Source: Catonella massiliensis
Lineage (GTDB): Bacteria > Bacillota > Clostridia > Lachnospirales > Lachnospiraceae
Reading direction: 5' to 3'
Assembly (NCBI RefSeq): GCF_016651435.1
Contig: NZ_JAEPRJ010000001.1
Coordinates: forward strand, 1,178,001 to 1,242,000
Length of the DNA: 64,000 nucleotides
A model generated the notes under the pieces. The model did not search any database. It was not told where the DNA came from and saw only the letters and a list, made by a program, of their open reading frames with translations. Position numbers and translations under genes: made by a program. This document shows, piece after piece, positions 35,727 to 44,640 of the stretch (positions are counted from its first letter, which is position 1; every line of letters starts with the position of its first letter).

Positions 35727-36713
35727 ATGTTTAGTGACAGAGTAAAGCTGCTTGGCAGAACATTTGAAAAGGGTGGCAGATTGCTGCTTAAAGACTCGTA
35801 TACGGGGCTCTCATTCTACTGTAAGGGAAGTGTGAGGCTTACAATAACACCTGAAAAAGAGACAGATAAGGATAGCTGCCCATATGTTGGCGTGGTAATT
35901 GATGATGACCTCGAGGCTGTTAGGAAAATTGCGATAACCCATGAATTAAAAAATGTTAAAGCCACTAAGGGTGATGGAAAAGCTCATAAAATCGAAATAG
36001 TTAAACTTACAGAAGAACAATATGGTAATATATATTTTAGCGAACTTTGCTTTGAGGATGAGGATAGTGTTAAGAAGACCGAAAGCTATAATAAAAGTGT
36101 ATTGTTCATAGGTGATTCCATAACTGCCGGTTATGGAGTGGACGGCATAGATGGAGAAGGGGATTTTACCACCTTTGAGGAAAATGTGCTAAGTTCATCA
36201 GCCATTCTTACTGCAAAGAGTATAAATGCTGAGGCTTATGTATTTGCAAGCAGCGGAAACGGCATCATATCCAGATGGATAGAGCCCGACAAAGATGAAC
36301 CGAATAAAGACGGACTTATGCCTGTTATTTTCCCGTTTGAGAAGGATATCTTCCCTGAGGCTGATTATATATTTGTAAATCTTGGAACTAATGACAACAG
36401 CTACATAAAGGGCAAAGCTTGGAGAATAAACAGATTTAAGGAAGAGTATACGAAATTTATAGTAAAACTTAGAAAACTATACCCTAAGTCAATGCTATTT
36501 ATTGCATTTGGTGTCATGGAGGATGAGCTGCTGCCTGACCTTGAAGCTATGGTAAACAATTATAAGGAAGACTACAAAGATGATAACTGCTTTTTTATAA
36601 AGCTTGATAAACAGCAGTTAAGTGAAGGGATTGGCGCAGCCGGACATCCAAGCCTTAACGTGAATAAGAGGGTTTCGGACACCTTGATAAAGGCAATTGA
36701 GAATAATTACTAG
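35727..36713 (+). CDS. SGNH/GDSL hydrolase, CE2-like esterase
   Basis: A 328-residue hydrolase with an N-terminal beta-sandwich (~1-115) and a C-terminal SGNH domain. Visible blocks are GDSITAGYG (nucleophile Ser), a Gly in ASSGNG, GTNDNS (Asn) and AAGHPS (His). This jelly-roll plus SGNH order is that of carbohydrate-esterase family 2, which removes acetyl groups from hemicellulose oligosaccharides. There is no signal peptide, so it would act on imported sugars. It is joined to the ABC-2 operon by 12 bp, though its function fits the sugar operon downstream better. Confidence 0.75.
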   Translation: MFSDRVKLLGRTFEKGGRLLLKDSYTGLSFYCKGSVRLTITPEKETDKDSCPYVGVVIDDDLEAVRKIAITHELKNVKATKGDGKAHKIEIVKLTEEQYGNIYFSELCFEDEDSVKKTESYNKSVLFIGDSITAGYGVDGIDGEGDFTTFEENVLSSSAILTAKSINAEAYVFASSGNGIISRWIEPDKDEPNKDGLMPVIFPFEKDIFPEADYIFVNLGTNDNSYIKGKAWRINRFKEEYTKFIVKLRKLYPKSMLFIAFGVMEDELLPDLEAMVNNYKEDYKDDNCFFIKLDKQQLSEGIGAAGHPSLNVNKRVSDTLIKAIENNY

Positions 36714-36747
36714 TAATAGAAAAAGTTAATTGGATTATTTATTTGAT

Positions 36748-36777
36748 TTGTCTATTTTTATTGTATATTTTATACAA
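36748..36777 (+). promoter_or_regulatory. Promoter with overlapping 17-bp palindromic operator, sugar ABC operon
   Basis: TTGTCT (36748-36753), 17-bp spacer, TATACA (36771-36776). The perfect palindrome TTGTATA-TTT-TATACAA at 36761-36777 covers the -10 element, so a bound repressor would block transcription. The half-site resembles operators of GntR/HutC-type sugar repressors such as TreR. Confidence 0.6.
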
Positions 36778-36839
36778 AGGTGTTATCATATATAGAGGTT
36801 AATACCTGATATTCATTTTAAGGAGGAAAAGAGGAAAAA

Positions 36840-38123
36840 ATGAAAAAAAGATTATTAAGTTTGTTAGCTTGTGCCGCAATAGCTGTTACTACACTTGCGG
36901 GCTGTGGTTCAAAGACTGCTAACACAAATTCAGGAAGCGCTGCCACATCATCAAGCCCTGTAGTTTTGGAGTTCTGGACTATATCACTTAAGGCTAACTT
37001 TGAAGATTTCTTCAATAAGCTTATAAAGGACTACCAGACTGCTAATCCAAATGTAACCATCAATTGGGTTGATGTACCTTATGAGGATGTTCAGTCTAAG
37101 CTCGTTACAGCTGTTGCAGGTGGAACAGCACCTGACGTTGTTAACCTTAATACTCAGATGGCACTTACTCTTGTTGGCCAGGATGCCCTTGTTGACTTAA
37201 ACAAGGCCGCTACAGCTGAACAGAAGGGCATATATATCGAAAGCCTTTGGAATTCAGCTAAGGTAGGAGACGGTGTTTATGCTTTCCCTTGGTATGCATC
37301 ACCTGATATTATGTTCTACAACAAAGATCTTATAGAGAAGGGTGGAATCAAGGCTCCTTCAACCTTTGCCAAGGCTCTTGAGAGTGCTGAGAAGTTCCAT
37401 AAAGATACCAATGCTTATCTTTTCTTGCCGGATGAGTTCTTCAACCTTTTAATTGAAGAAAATATTCCAATCTTAAACGCAGATAAGACAAAGGCAGCAT
37501 TTAATACACAAGAAGCTGTAGACTTACTTAAAAAGTATAAGTCATATACAGATAAAGGTGTACTTCCAAAGACAAATTGGGGTTCTTGGGACGAAGCTCT
37601 TAAGCTGTTTGAATCAGGCAAGCTTGCAATTGTTAGCTCATCAGGTTCTTCACTTAGCAGAATTAAGGATGAAGCACCTGATATCTATAAGAAGATTGCT
37701 GTAAGTACACCACTTACAGGAAGTACCGGACTTAGCCGTAACCCACTTATGAACCTTGTAGTACCAACTGCAAGTAAGAATCAGGCAGAGGCTATCAAGT
37801 TTGCTAGCTACGTTACAGATGATGCAAATCAGCTTGCCTTCTGTAAGACAGTTTCCATCTTCCCTTCAACCAAGAAGGCAAGTGAGGACAGCTTCTTTAC
37901 TTCTGATACCAAGACACTTGAAGGACAGGCAAGTGCTATGTCTGCAAAAGCAAGTCTTACTTCTCAGGACTTTTCACTTGGTGTAGCTAACCAGGGAACC
38001 ATTCAGGCAGCTATTAACAAGGCTTATGAGGCTACTATAGTAAATGGTGATGATATCGAAGGTGCACTTAGACAGGCTGAAGAAGATGTTAATATAATCT
38101 TAGCAGATTCAAAAAATCAATAA
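36840..38123 (+). CDS. Sugar ABC transporter substrate-binding lipoprotein
   Basis: A 427-residue extracellular solute-binding protein (family 1). It has a lipoprotein signal peptide with lipobox TLAGC (cysteine at ~22), a Ser/Thr-rich linker, then the two-lobed binding fold opening LEFWTISLKANFEDFFNKLI. The ribosome binding site AAGGAGG is strong. It captures an oligosaccharide or sugar outside the cell for the two permeases downstream. No ATPase gene is in the operon, so a shared MsmK/UgpC-type ATPase encoded elsewhere is likely. Confidence 0.92.
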   Translation: MKKRLLSLLACAAIAVTTLAGCGSKTANTNSGSAATSSSPVVLEFWTISLKANFEDFFNKLIKDYQTANPNVTINWVDVPYEDVQSKLVTAVAGGTAPDVVNLNTQMALTLVGQDALVDLNKAATAEQKGIYIESLWNSAKVGDGVYAFPWYASPDIMFYNKDLIEKGGIKAPSTFAKALESAEKFHKDTNAYLFLPDEFFNLLIEENIPILNADKTKAAFNTQEAVDLLKKYKSYTDKGVLPKTNWGSWDEALKLFESGKLAIVSSSGSSLSRIKDEAPDIYKKIAVSTPLTGSTGLSRNPLMNLVVPTASKNQAEAIKFASYVTDDANQLAFCKTVSIFPSTKKASEDSFFTSDTKTLEGQASAMSAKASLTSQDFSLGVANQGTIQAAINKAYEATIVNGDDIEGALRQAEEDVNIILADSKNQ

Positions 38124-38131
38124 ATAATTTA

Positions 38132-38162
38132 ATGGGGCTGTTACCTTGGGTAGCAACCCCAT
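38132..38162 (+). promoter_or_regulatory. Intercistronic hairpin between binding protein and permeases
   Basis: A 14-bp stem starts ATGGGGCTGTTACC and returns as GGTAGCAACCCCAT, with one wobble and one mismatch, around a 3-nt loop. There is no T run, so it is not a classic terminator. Such hairpins often protect the binding-protein mRNA and lower permease expression. Confidence 0.6.
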
Positions 38163-38179
38163 ACTATTTTGGAGGTACT

Positions 38180-39085
38180 ATGTTGGAAGGCAGTAAAGCT
38201 AGGAAAAACAGAAAGTTAAAGGAGACAGCAGCCGCTTATGCCTTTATGCTTCCTGCACTTATTATAATTTTCATTTTTACAATTATTCCAATATTTGCTA
38301 GTCTTGGACTGATGTTCTTTGACTACTCAGTTCTTGGAAAGACCAGATTTGTTGGATTAGGTAACTTTATCAAGGCTTTTAGTGACAGAGAGTTTATAAT
38401 TGCTATCAAAAACTCACTTATATTTGTTGCAGTTGTTCCGGTTATTCAGATACTTGCAATACTATTATCTCTTTTAGCAAATATGAAATTGCCGGGTATT
38501 GGTATATTCCGTACCCTTTTTTATATACCGGTTATCACCTCTATGGTAGCGGTTTCTATCATCTGGGGCTTTATATTTAATTCAAGTGGAGTAATTAATA
38601 CCCTTTTAAGCGACTTGGGACTGATTACTCAGCCACTTGGATTCATCAGTGACAAGAAAACAGCCATGCTCTGTCTTATGTTTATTACACTCTGGCAGGG
38701 ACTTGGTTACTATATGATGATGTACCTTGCAGGACTTCAGGGAATACCATCAGAACTTAGTGAAGCAGCCAAAATAGATGGTGCAGGCACGCTAAAGGTG
38801 ATTACAAGTATCATCATCCCACAGCTTAAGCCATTTATCTGGTTTTGTACACTTAACTCCATCATTTCAGCTATAGGTGTATTTGATGTAGTTTTTGTGC
38901 TTTCTAAGGGAGGGCCTGATAATGCAACCATGGTTATTAACTACTATTCATATACTAAGGCCTTCGGAGAGTTCCGATTCGGATATGCAGCCGCAGTTGG
39001 AGCAGTTCAGGCAGTTCTTACAGGTATAGTAAGTATAGCAGTATTTGTATATGGAAGAAGAGGAGGTATGACAAACAATGAGTAA
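38180..39085 (+). CDS. Sugar ABC transporter permease (MalF/UgpA type)
   Basis: A 301-residue permease starting at ATG 38180, which has GGAGG ahead. The in-frame ATG 38132 lies within a hairpin and lacks a site. Six membrane helices are predicted, and the cytoplasmic EAA loop is ELSEAAKIDGAGTLKVITSI. It pairs with the next permease, whose start overlaps its end by 8 bp. Confidence 0.92.
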   Translation: MLEGSKARKNRKLKETAAAYAFMLPALIIIFIFTIIPIFASLGLMFFDYSVLGKTRFVGLGNFIKAFSDREFIIAIKNSLIFVAVVPVIQILAILLSLLANMKLPGIGIFRTLFYIPVITSMVAVSIIWGFIFNSSGVINTLLSDLGLITQPLGFISDKKTAMLCLMFITLWQGLGYYMMMYLAGLQGIPSELSEAAKIDGAGTLKVITSIIIPQLKPFIWFCTLNSIISAIGVFDVVFVLSKGGPDNATMVINYYSYTKAFGEFRFGYAAAVGAVQAVLTGIVSIAVFVYGRRGGMTNNE

Positions 39086-39917
39086 TGCTAAGAAAAGAAT
39101 TAGAACCAAGGTATTGGTTTCAAATACTATATCATACATTCTCTTAATTACAATTGCTCTGATATGTGCAGGCCCATTTCTTTGGCTTTTGCTGTCATCA
39201 CTTAGAACAGGAGCCAATATATATGACCTAAAGTTCAACCTGGATAGCTTTTCAATATCAAACTATACCGGTGTGATGGAATTTATGAAGCTTCATAAAT
39301 ACGTATGGAACACTATCGTGATTACCGCAGGGGCTATATCAATGGATGTAGTATTTTCTGCAATGTGTGCTTATCCTCTTGCAACTATGAATTTTAAGGG
39401 TAAAAATGTTATCTTTGCTATCCTGGTTGCAACTATGATAATTCCTGCTGCTGCCGGTATGATAATCAACTACCTCACGATTTCAAGGATGCATCTTCTT
39501 GACAATGCGTTGGGAGTAATCCTTCCTTCATCTGTCAAGACCTTTAGTATCATACTTCTTAGACAGGCCTATCTTGGAGTGCCCAAAGAACTAATCGATG
39601 CAGCCAAGATAGATGGTGCAGGGCAGTTTATTACCTGGCTAAAGGTAATGCTTCCGGGCATAGTACCAAGTATATCAACCATAGTCATATTTGACTTCAT
39701 AGGTAACTGGAATGCCTTTTTGTGGCCTATTATCATATTCAAGGATCCTGCAAAGTACCCTCTTGCAACTGCTTTGCAGTACTTAAACGGTTCTTTTAGT
39801 TATAAGTTTGGTTATGTAGCGGCAGGTACAATCTTATCTATTATACCTGTACTTATCGTGTTTATGCTTTGTCAGAAAAATTATATAGAGGCTGTCAGTG
39901 GAGCAGTAAAGGGTTGA
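39078..39917 (+). CDS. Sugar ABC transporter permease (MalG/UgpE type)
   Basis: A 279-residue permease with six membrane helices and the EAA motif ELIDAAKIDGAGQFITWLKV. The first helix is ISYILLITIALICAGPFLWLL, and the C-terminal GAVKG tail is usual for the carbohydrate uptake permease family CUT1. Translationally coupled to the upstream permease; the GNAT gene follows 4 bp later. Confidence 0.92.
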   Translation: MSNAKKRIRTKVLVSNTISYILLITIALICAGPFLWLLLSSLRTGANIYDLKFNLDSFSISNYTGVMEFMKLHKYVWNTIVITAGAISMDVVFSAMCAYPLATMNFKGKNVIFAILVATMIIPAAAGMIINYLTISRMHLLDNALGVILPSSVKTFSIILLRQAYLGVPKELIDAAKIDGAGQFITWLKVMLPGIVPSISTIVIFDFIGNWNAFLWPIIIFKDPAKYPLATALQYLNGSFSYKFGYVAAGTILSIIPVLIVFMLCQKNYIEAVSGAVKG

Positions 39918-39921
39918 TGAT

Positions 39922-40869
39922 ATGGAAAATACGGATATTAAGTTAATTACTAAGGATGATTTGGATGATATCCTCGCAATTTCGGGGGAATCATTTCCTG
40001 CTGAATATAATGTAACTAAGGTAAGTCTTAGGCAAAAACTGATAGATGATGCTGACAAGTTTGATGAAGGAAGCCTTATAATAAGAGAAGCCATATCAGG
40101 TAAGCCTATAGGATTTATCGGAACTAAGATATCACACAGCGAACTTTATCCTGATACCGGCTGGATAAGCATAGTTGCTGTAGCAAGAGATTATAGGCGC
40201 AATGGATATGGCAGGCTTCTTGTCTCCAAAGCCTTGGAGGCGCTTCACAGTGTAGGAGTCAAGAGAGTAAGTGTGGGACAGGAGTTTCATAACTTTTTCT
40301 CAGGAATACCTAATCCAAATGACGAGAATATGGGCTTCTTTAACGCTCTTGGGTTTGCTGTAAATGAAGGCAGCCACTTTGATTTGGAAGCTGTAATTAC
40401 CGATAATACCTACATTGAGAGCTTTGATAATTCTGTATTTATCGGTGAATTTAAGGTTAAAACATATAATGATGATTATGATGAACTTATGAAGTTCTTA
40501 GATGCAGAATTTCCGGGAAGATGGGCTTATGAAGTTGACACAGCAATAAAGGCACATAAGGATCCATCTGAAATCGTGTTATTATGGGATAAAAGAGATA
40601 ATAAAGTTGTTGGATTTTGCATATTGACATCATACAAGGATGATGAGGGAAAAAAGACCGGATATGGAGGGCTTGGTCCTATAGGTATTGCTAAAGCACT
40701 TAGAGGCAGACAGGTGGGGAATTTTCTGCTTCGCGAGTCCCTTGTTCAGGCAAAACTTAACGGCATAGTAAGAGTAAATATAGATTGGACCATCCTCGTT
40801 AAGTTTTATGGACAATTTGGGTTTATAGTAAAGAGGACCTACATAGCTGCTTATAAAGAATTACAGTAA
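39922..40869 (+). CDS. Double-GNAT acetyltransferase-like protein
   Basis: A 315-residue protein with two GNAT folds. The first (~5-135) has the acetyl-CoA loop in VARDYRRNGYGRLLVSKAL, the second (~170-310) in AKALRGRQVGNFLLRESL. The first has the better Q/RxxGxG/A-like motif. No substrate can be read. It is embedded in the sugar ABC operon, 4 bp after the second permease and 12 bp before the DUF4127 gene, so it probably acts on an amino sugar or other imported compound. That role is inference from context. Confidence 0.72.
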   Translation: MENTDIKLITKDDLDDILAISGESFPAEYNVTKVSLRQKLIDDADKFDEGSLIIREAISGKPIGFIGTKISHSELYPDTGWISIVAVARDYRRNGYGRLLVSKALEALHSVGVKRVSVGQEFHNFFSGIPNPNDENMGFFNALGFAVNEGSHFDLEAVITDNTYIESFDNSVFIGEFKVKTYNDDYDELMKFLDAEFPGRWAYEVDTAIKAHKDPSEIVLLWDKRDNKVVGFCILTSYKDDEGKKTGYGGLGPIGIAKALRGRQVGNFLLRESLVQAKLNGIVRVNIDWTILVKFYGQFGFIVKRTYIAAYKELQ

Positions 40870-40881
40870 AGGGATGATGGG

Positions 40882-42381
40882 ATGATGACTAAGATTGTAT
40901 TATTGCCACTGGATGAGAGACCTTGTAACTTCCTTTTTCCGGGGAAACTATATTCTCATGATGATATTGAAATCGTAACCCCGAATAGGCTCGGAGATAA
41001 AAAAATTCCAGCTGATTTGGAAGAGATAGACGAGTTTTTAATTAAAGAATGTAAGAATGCCACCGGTCTTGTGATATCACTTGATATGCTTCTTTACGGA
41101 GGACTTGTTCCATCAAGGATTCATCTTGAGAGTGAGGCTAAGCTTAAAGAAAGACTTAGAGTTTTAATGGACATAAGAAAAGCTAATCCAAGGCTTACTA
41201 TCTACGCTTTTAATGTGATTATGAGGTGTCCGGCTTATTCAAGCAGCGATGAAGAGCCTGATTACTATGAAAATTATGGTAAAGAAATTCATGATTTGGG
41301 AGCAGCTCTTCATAAAAGCAGTTTAGGGCTTGAGAGCGATACACCTGTATGTGAGCTTACGGATAAGATACCTAAGGAGTACTTAGATGACTATACATCA
41401 AGAAGAAAGGTGAATAAGGCACTCAATTTAGCTTCACTTGATTTGATTAGCGAAAGAATCATCGATGCTCTGGTTATTCCTCAAGATGATTCCTGTAGAT
41501 TTGGGTTTGCGGCCATTGACCAGGGAGAGATAAGAAAGGCTGTAGCAGAGAAGTCTCTTGAAGATACGGTACTTATGTACCCGGGTGCTGATGAGGTGGA
41601 GCTTACACTTATATCAAGGATGATAAATGTGCTTAAGAATAAAAAGCCTAAGGTGTATATCAAGTATGTAACAGACGCAGCAAAGAGCATAATTCCCCTT
41701 TATGAAGGAAACATGCTCTCAGGTACACTTAAATATCACATTCTTTCAGCAGGCTGTCAGCTGACGGACACATACGAGATGGCAGACATCATCCTGGTTG
41801 TAACTGCACCGGCAGGTAATATGGAGGAGGCTGCATATCAGCCCTCAACCAAGCCGGAGTATTATGCTGAAAGGAATCTCGCAGAGATGGTTGATTTTAT
41901 AAAGGAGAGGCTTGATGAGGGAAAGATTGTGACTATTGCTGACAATGCCTACGCTAATGGAGGAGACTTGCAGGTGCTAAGGCTTCTTAATGCCAATAAC
42001 CTGCTTATGAAGGTAGATGGCTATGCAGGCTGGAACACCTCTGCCAATACCATAGGCACAGCCATAGCTGAGGCTGTGGATGCCTATCATTATAAGATAA
42101 CCAAAGCGCATCTTGATTTCCTTGGACAAAGATATATCGAGGATATAGGATATTGCTCGTTAGTTAGGACTAAAGTCACATCAGAACTTGATAAATATAG
42201 CATGAATTATTTTGATGTAAAAGAAAAAGAAGGGGTTATCAGCAGGATTGTTAAAGAAAGATTGAATGAATTTATTAGTAAAGAGCTTTCATCCTTAGGA
42301 GGGAAGCTTAAAATAAGCAGTTTAACTCATCCTTGGAAAAGGATGTTTGAGATTGATGTGGAAGTTGACTTCCATTCATAA
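40882..42381 (+). CDS. DUF4127 family protein
   Basis: A 499-residue cytoplasmic protein recognised by its family opening MTKIVLLPLDERPCNFLFP and the internal stretches SLDMLLYGGLVPSR, DNAYANGGD and YAGWNTSANTIGTAIAEA. The last resembles proteins that handle sugars or metal-bound substrates. No biochemical function is known to me. Two adjacent ATGs (40882, 40885) are possible. It is the last gene of the sugar ABC operon and is often found in similar operons, so a role in processing the imported sugar is likely but unproven. Confidence 0.78.
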   Translation: MMTKIVLLPLDERPCNFLFPGKLYSHDDIEIVTPNRLGDKKIPADLEEIDEFLIKECKNATGLVISLDMLLYGGLVPSRIHLESEAKLKERLRVLMDIRKANPRLTIYAFNVIMRCPAYSSSDEEPDYYENYGKEIHDLGAALHKSSLGLESDTPVCELTDKIPKEYLDDYTSRRKVNKALNLASLDLISERIIDALVIPQDDSCRFGFAAIDQGEIRKAVAEKSLEDTVLMYPGADEVELTLISRMINVLKNKKPKVYIKYVTDAAKSIIPLYEGNMLSGTLKYHILSAGCQLTDTYEMADIILVVTAPAGNMEEAAYQPSTKPEYYAERNLAEMVDFIKERLDEGKIVTIADNAYANGGDLQVLRLLNANNLLMKVDGYAGWNTSANTIGTAIAEAVDAYHYKITKAHLDFLGQRYIEDIGYCSLVRTKVTSELDKYSMNYFDVKEKEGVISRIVKERLNEFISKELSSLGGKLKISSLTHPWKRMFEIDVEVDFHS

Positions 42382-42411
42382 AAAAGTTCGAGAAAATGTG
42401 AAATTTACCCT

Positions 42412-42438
42412 TAAGTTATAGTTCATCTTGTCCGATAT
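42412..42438 (+). promoter_or_regulatory. Sigma-D (sigma-28) type promoter of the chemoreceptor gene
   Basis: TAAG (42412-42415), 15-bp spacer, TCCGATAT (42431-42438). The Bacillus sigma-D consensus is TAAA-N15-GCCGATAT, so 3 of 4 and 7 of 8 positions match. Position and gene type agree with flagellar-regulon control. Confidence 0.65.
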
Positions 42439-42518
42439 ATATAATAGTGTTTAGATGGCACACATTCTAATAGTGCACTGTTATAAAATACTATTAATAT
42501 TTTTCAATGGAGGGAAAG

Positions 42519-44525
42519 ATGAAAAAAACATCAATTAAGACAGTGATTGCTGCGTGTATTGTAGGTATGCTGATCCTCTCAAATGTGATTATGCGGCTTA
42601 TTAACCAGAGCACAATCGAAAAGTATTTCACAAATCAGATACACGACGATATGTCAGTTATCATTGACCAGGCTGCAATGCGTATGGAGGCAGAGTTAAA
42701 GTCTGTTGAAAGAACAGTAGACGAGCTTTCAAGAAACACTATGCTTACCGACGATAAGGTATCTTGGAAAGACAAGGTTGCTTTCTTTAGTAAGAGATCT
42801 GAGGATCTTGGATTTACTAACTTCTTTTATACTGACAAAGCAGGTATGTGCGTGAACCTTACTGAAACTGCTGATAAGTTTGATGTTTCAGCCAATGATT
42901 ACTTCAAACAGGCTATCCAGGGCAAGACCTCTATATCAAAGGTTAGAACCGATAACATAGATGGTTCAAAGATTGTTATAGTAGCTGCTCCCTTATACAG
43001 GAACGGTGAAATCGATGGTATATTTGCCGGAGTTAAGCCTACTAAGTTTATGAATGAAATCTGTGGTACATTTAAGTGGGAGAAGACAGGTATCCTTGCT
43101 GTATATGATGAGGATACTAACTTAATTGGACACACCGATCAGGAGCTTGTGAAGGATAAGATAAATATCTTAGAGAAGGCAAGTGATCCTGAATATAAAG
43201 AAGTAGCAGAATTCTTCCAGAATGAAATTATGACTAAGGAATCAGGAATAGGCGAGTATACCTTCCTCGGACAGAAAAAGCTTGCAGGATTTTATAACTT
43301 TGCTGAAAGAGGAATCACAGTTATAGTTTCTATTGACCAGAGCGAAGTATTTGATGCTGTGACAAAGCTTACAACATTACTCCTTATAGTTGGTCTTGTT
43401 ATAATTGCAATAGGAGTTGTATTCTCATTTATCATAGCTTCAAGGATAGCTAAGCCTATCAATTCGCTTAAGGCTGATATAAATGAACTTTCATCATATA
43501 ATCTCAGTGCTGCTCCTAAGAATGATTATTCTAAGAGAAGAGATGAGATTGGAGATATATACAGAGCTACTCAGGACCTCAAGAACAAATTCATCGAGAT
43601 AGTTGAGAAGATGAAGCAGTCTTCTTCTGAGCTTAGTGCTTCCTGCAACAGCTTCTTAGAGAAAGCTGAGAAGGTAAGCCACTCATCAGAAGAGATTGCA
43701 AAGACTCTTGAAGAAGTTGCACAGGGTGTTACATCTCAGGCTGAGGATACTCAGGTTGGTGTAATTCAGGTACAGAACCTCAGTAACCTCATTGAACAAA
43801 ACAGCACTAACCTTAAGATACTTGGTGATGCTTCAAACAATGCGGAGAATCTTAAGAATGAAGGTCTTGTTACTATGGAGGGACTTCTTAAGTCTACAGA
43901 GAACAGCAAGGCAATATCTAATGACATTAAGGAAGCTATTGACAATACACAGAGCTCAGTTGATGAGATTAAAGTTGCCGGTGAAATGATTCGTTCTATC
44001 GCTGAGCAGACCAACCTTCTTGCGCTTAATGCGGCTATTGAGGCTGCAAGAGCAGGTGAGGCAGGAAAGGGCTTTGCGGTTGTAGCTGAGGAAATCAGAA
44101 AGCTTGCTGAGAACTCAAGTAAGTTTACAGAGAATATCAACCAGTCAGTAAGCGAACTTTTAACAAGAACAGCTTATGCGGTTGAGAAGATAAATGAATC
44201 TACTGAAATTGTTGAGAATCAGTCACATAATGTAGATGAAGTTAGTGTACGCTTTGACGGTATATCTGATGCTATTACTGAGCTTAAGTCAGCTATGGAC
44301 GAAATCGTAGCATCTAATAAGCAGTTCAGTGAGGCACAGGAGAAGCTGTACACAGTTATGGAAAATGCTTCTGCTCTTTCAGAAGAGAACTCTGCTTCAG
44401 CGGAAGAAATCTCAGCTTCTACACAGGAACAGGCTGCTACCTTTGAAGAGGTTAAGGATGAGAGCCAGGCTCTTATGGAACTCTCTAGAGACCTTGATGA
44501 GGTTATTCAGAAGTTTAAGTTGTAA
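42519..44525 (+). CDS. Methyl-accepting chemotaxis protein with dCache sensor
   Basis: A 668-residue chemoreceptor. ATG 42519 follows GGAGGG; the ATG 42507 contains that site and is rejected. Layout: membrane helix ~8-30, extracellular dCache-type domain ~35-275, second helix ~283-305, HAMP ~306-365, and a long signalling coiled coil. The highly conserved tip reads [20 protein letters not shown], then [17 protein letters not shown]. The ligand is unknown, but the placement after a sugar-uptake operon suggests a sugar or amino acid. A terminator follows, and the promoter looks sigma-D dependent. Confidence 0.95.
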   Translation: MKKTSIKTVIAACIVGMLILSNVIMRLINQSTIEKYFTNQIHDDMSVIIDQAAMRMEAELKSVERTVDELSRNTMLTDDKVSWKDKVAFFSKRSEDLGFTNFFYTDKAGMCVNLTETADKFDVSANDYFKQAIQGKTSISKVRTDNIDGSKIVIVAAPLYRNGEIDGIFAGVKPTKFMNEICGTFKWEKTGILAVYDEDTNLIGHTDQELVKDKINILEKASDPEYKEVAEFFQNEIMTKESGIGEYTFLGQKKLAGFYNFAERGITVIVSIDQSEVFDAVTKLTTLLLIVGLVIIAIGVVFSFIIASRIAKPINSLKADINELSSYNLSAAPKNDYSKRRDEIGDIYRATQDLKNKFIEIVEKMKQSSSELSASCNSFLEKAEKVSHSSEEIAKTLEEVAQGVTSQAEDTQVGVIQVQNLSNLIEQNSTNLKILGDASNNAENLKNEGLVTMEGLLKSTENSKAISNDIKEAIDNTQSSVDEIKVAGEMIRSIAEQTNLLALNAAIEAARAGEAGKGFAVVAEEIRKLAENSSKFTENINQSVSELLTRTAYAVEKINESTEIVENQSHNVDEVSVRFDGISDAITELKSAMDEIVASNKQFSEAQEKLYTVMENASALSEENSASAEEISASTQEQAATFEEVKDESQALMELSRDLDEVIQKFKL

Positions 44526-44539
44526 TTCTTATAAAAATG

Positions 44540-44570
44540 AAGTGGGTGCCGTAAGGTACCCACTTTTTTA
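44540..44570 (+). terminator. Terminator of the chemoreceptor gene
   Basis: AGTGGGTGCC pairs with GGTACCCACT (one wobble) around a 4-nt loop, followed by six T residues. A further 9-bp inverted repeat (ATATAAGCG/CGCTTATAT, 44592-44633) lies at the 3' end of the convergent alpha-glucosidase gene. Confidence 0.88.
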
Positions 44571-44640
44571 ACGCAAATAAACTTTTAGAACATATAAGCG
44601 GCGATATCAATATGGTGGCTTTTACGCTTATATAGCAATA

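Noticed and set aside
38132..38179. Earlier in-frame start for the first sugar permease
   Set aside because: It sits inside a strong hairpin and has no ribosome binding site, whereas ATG 38180 has GGAGG.
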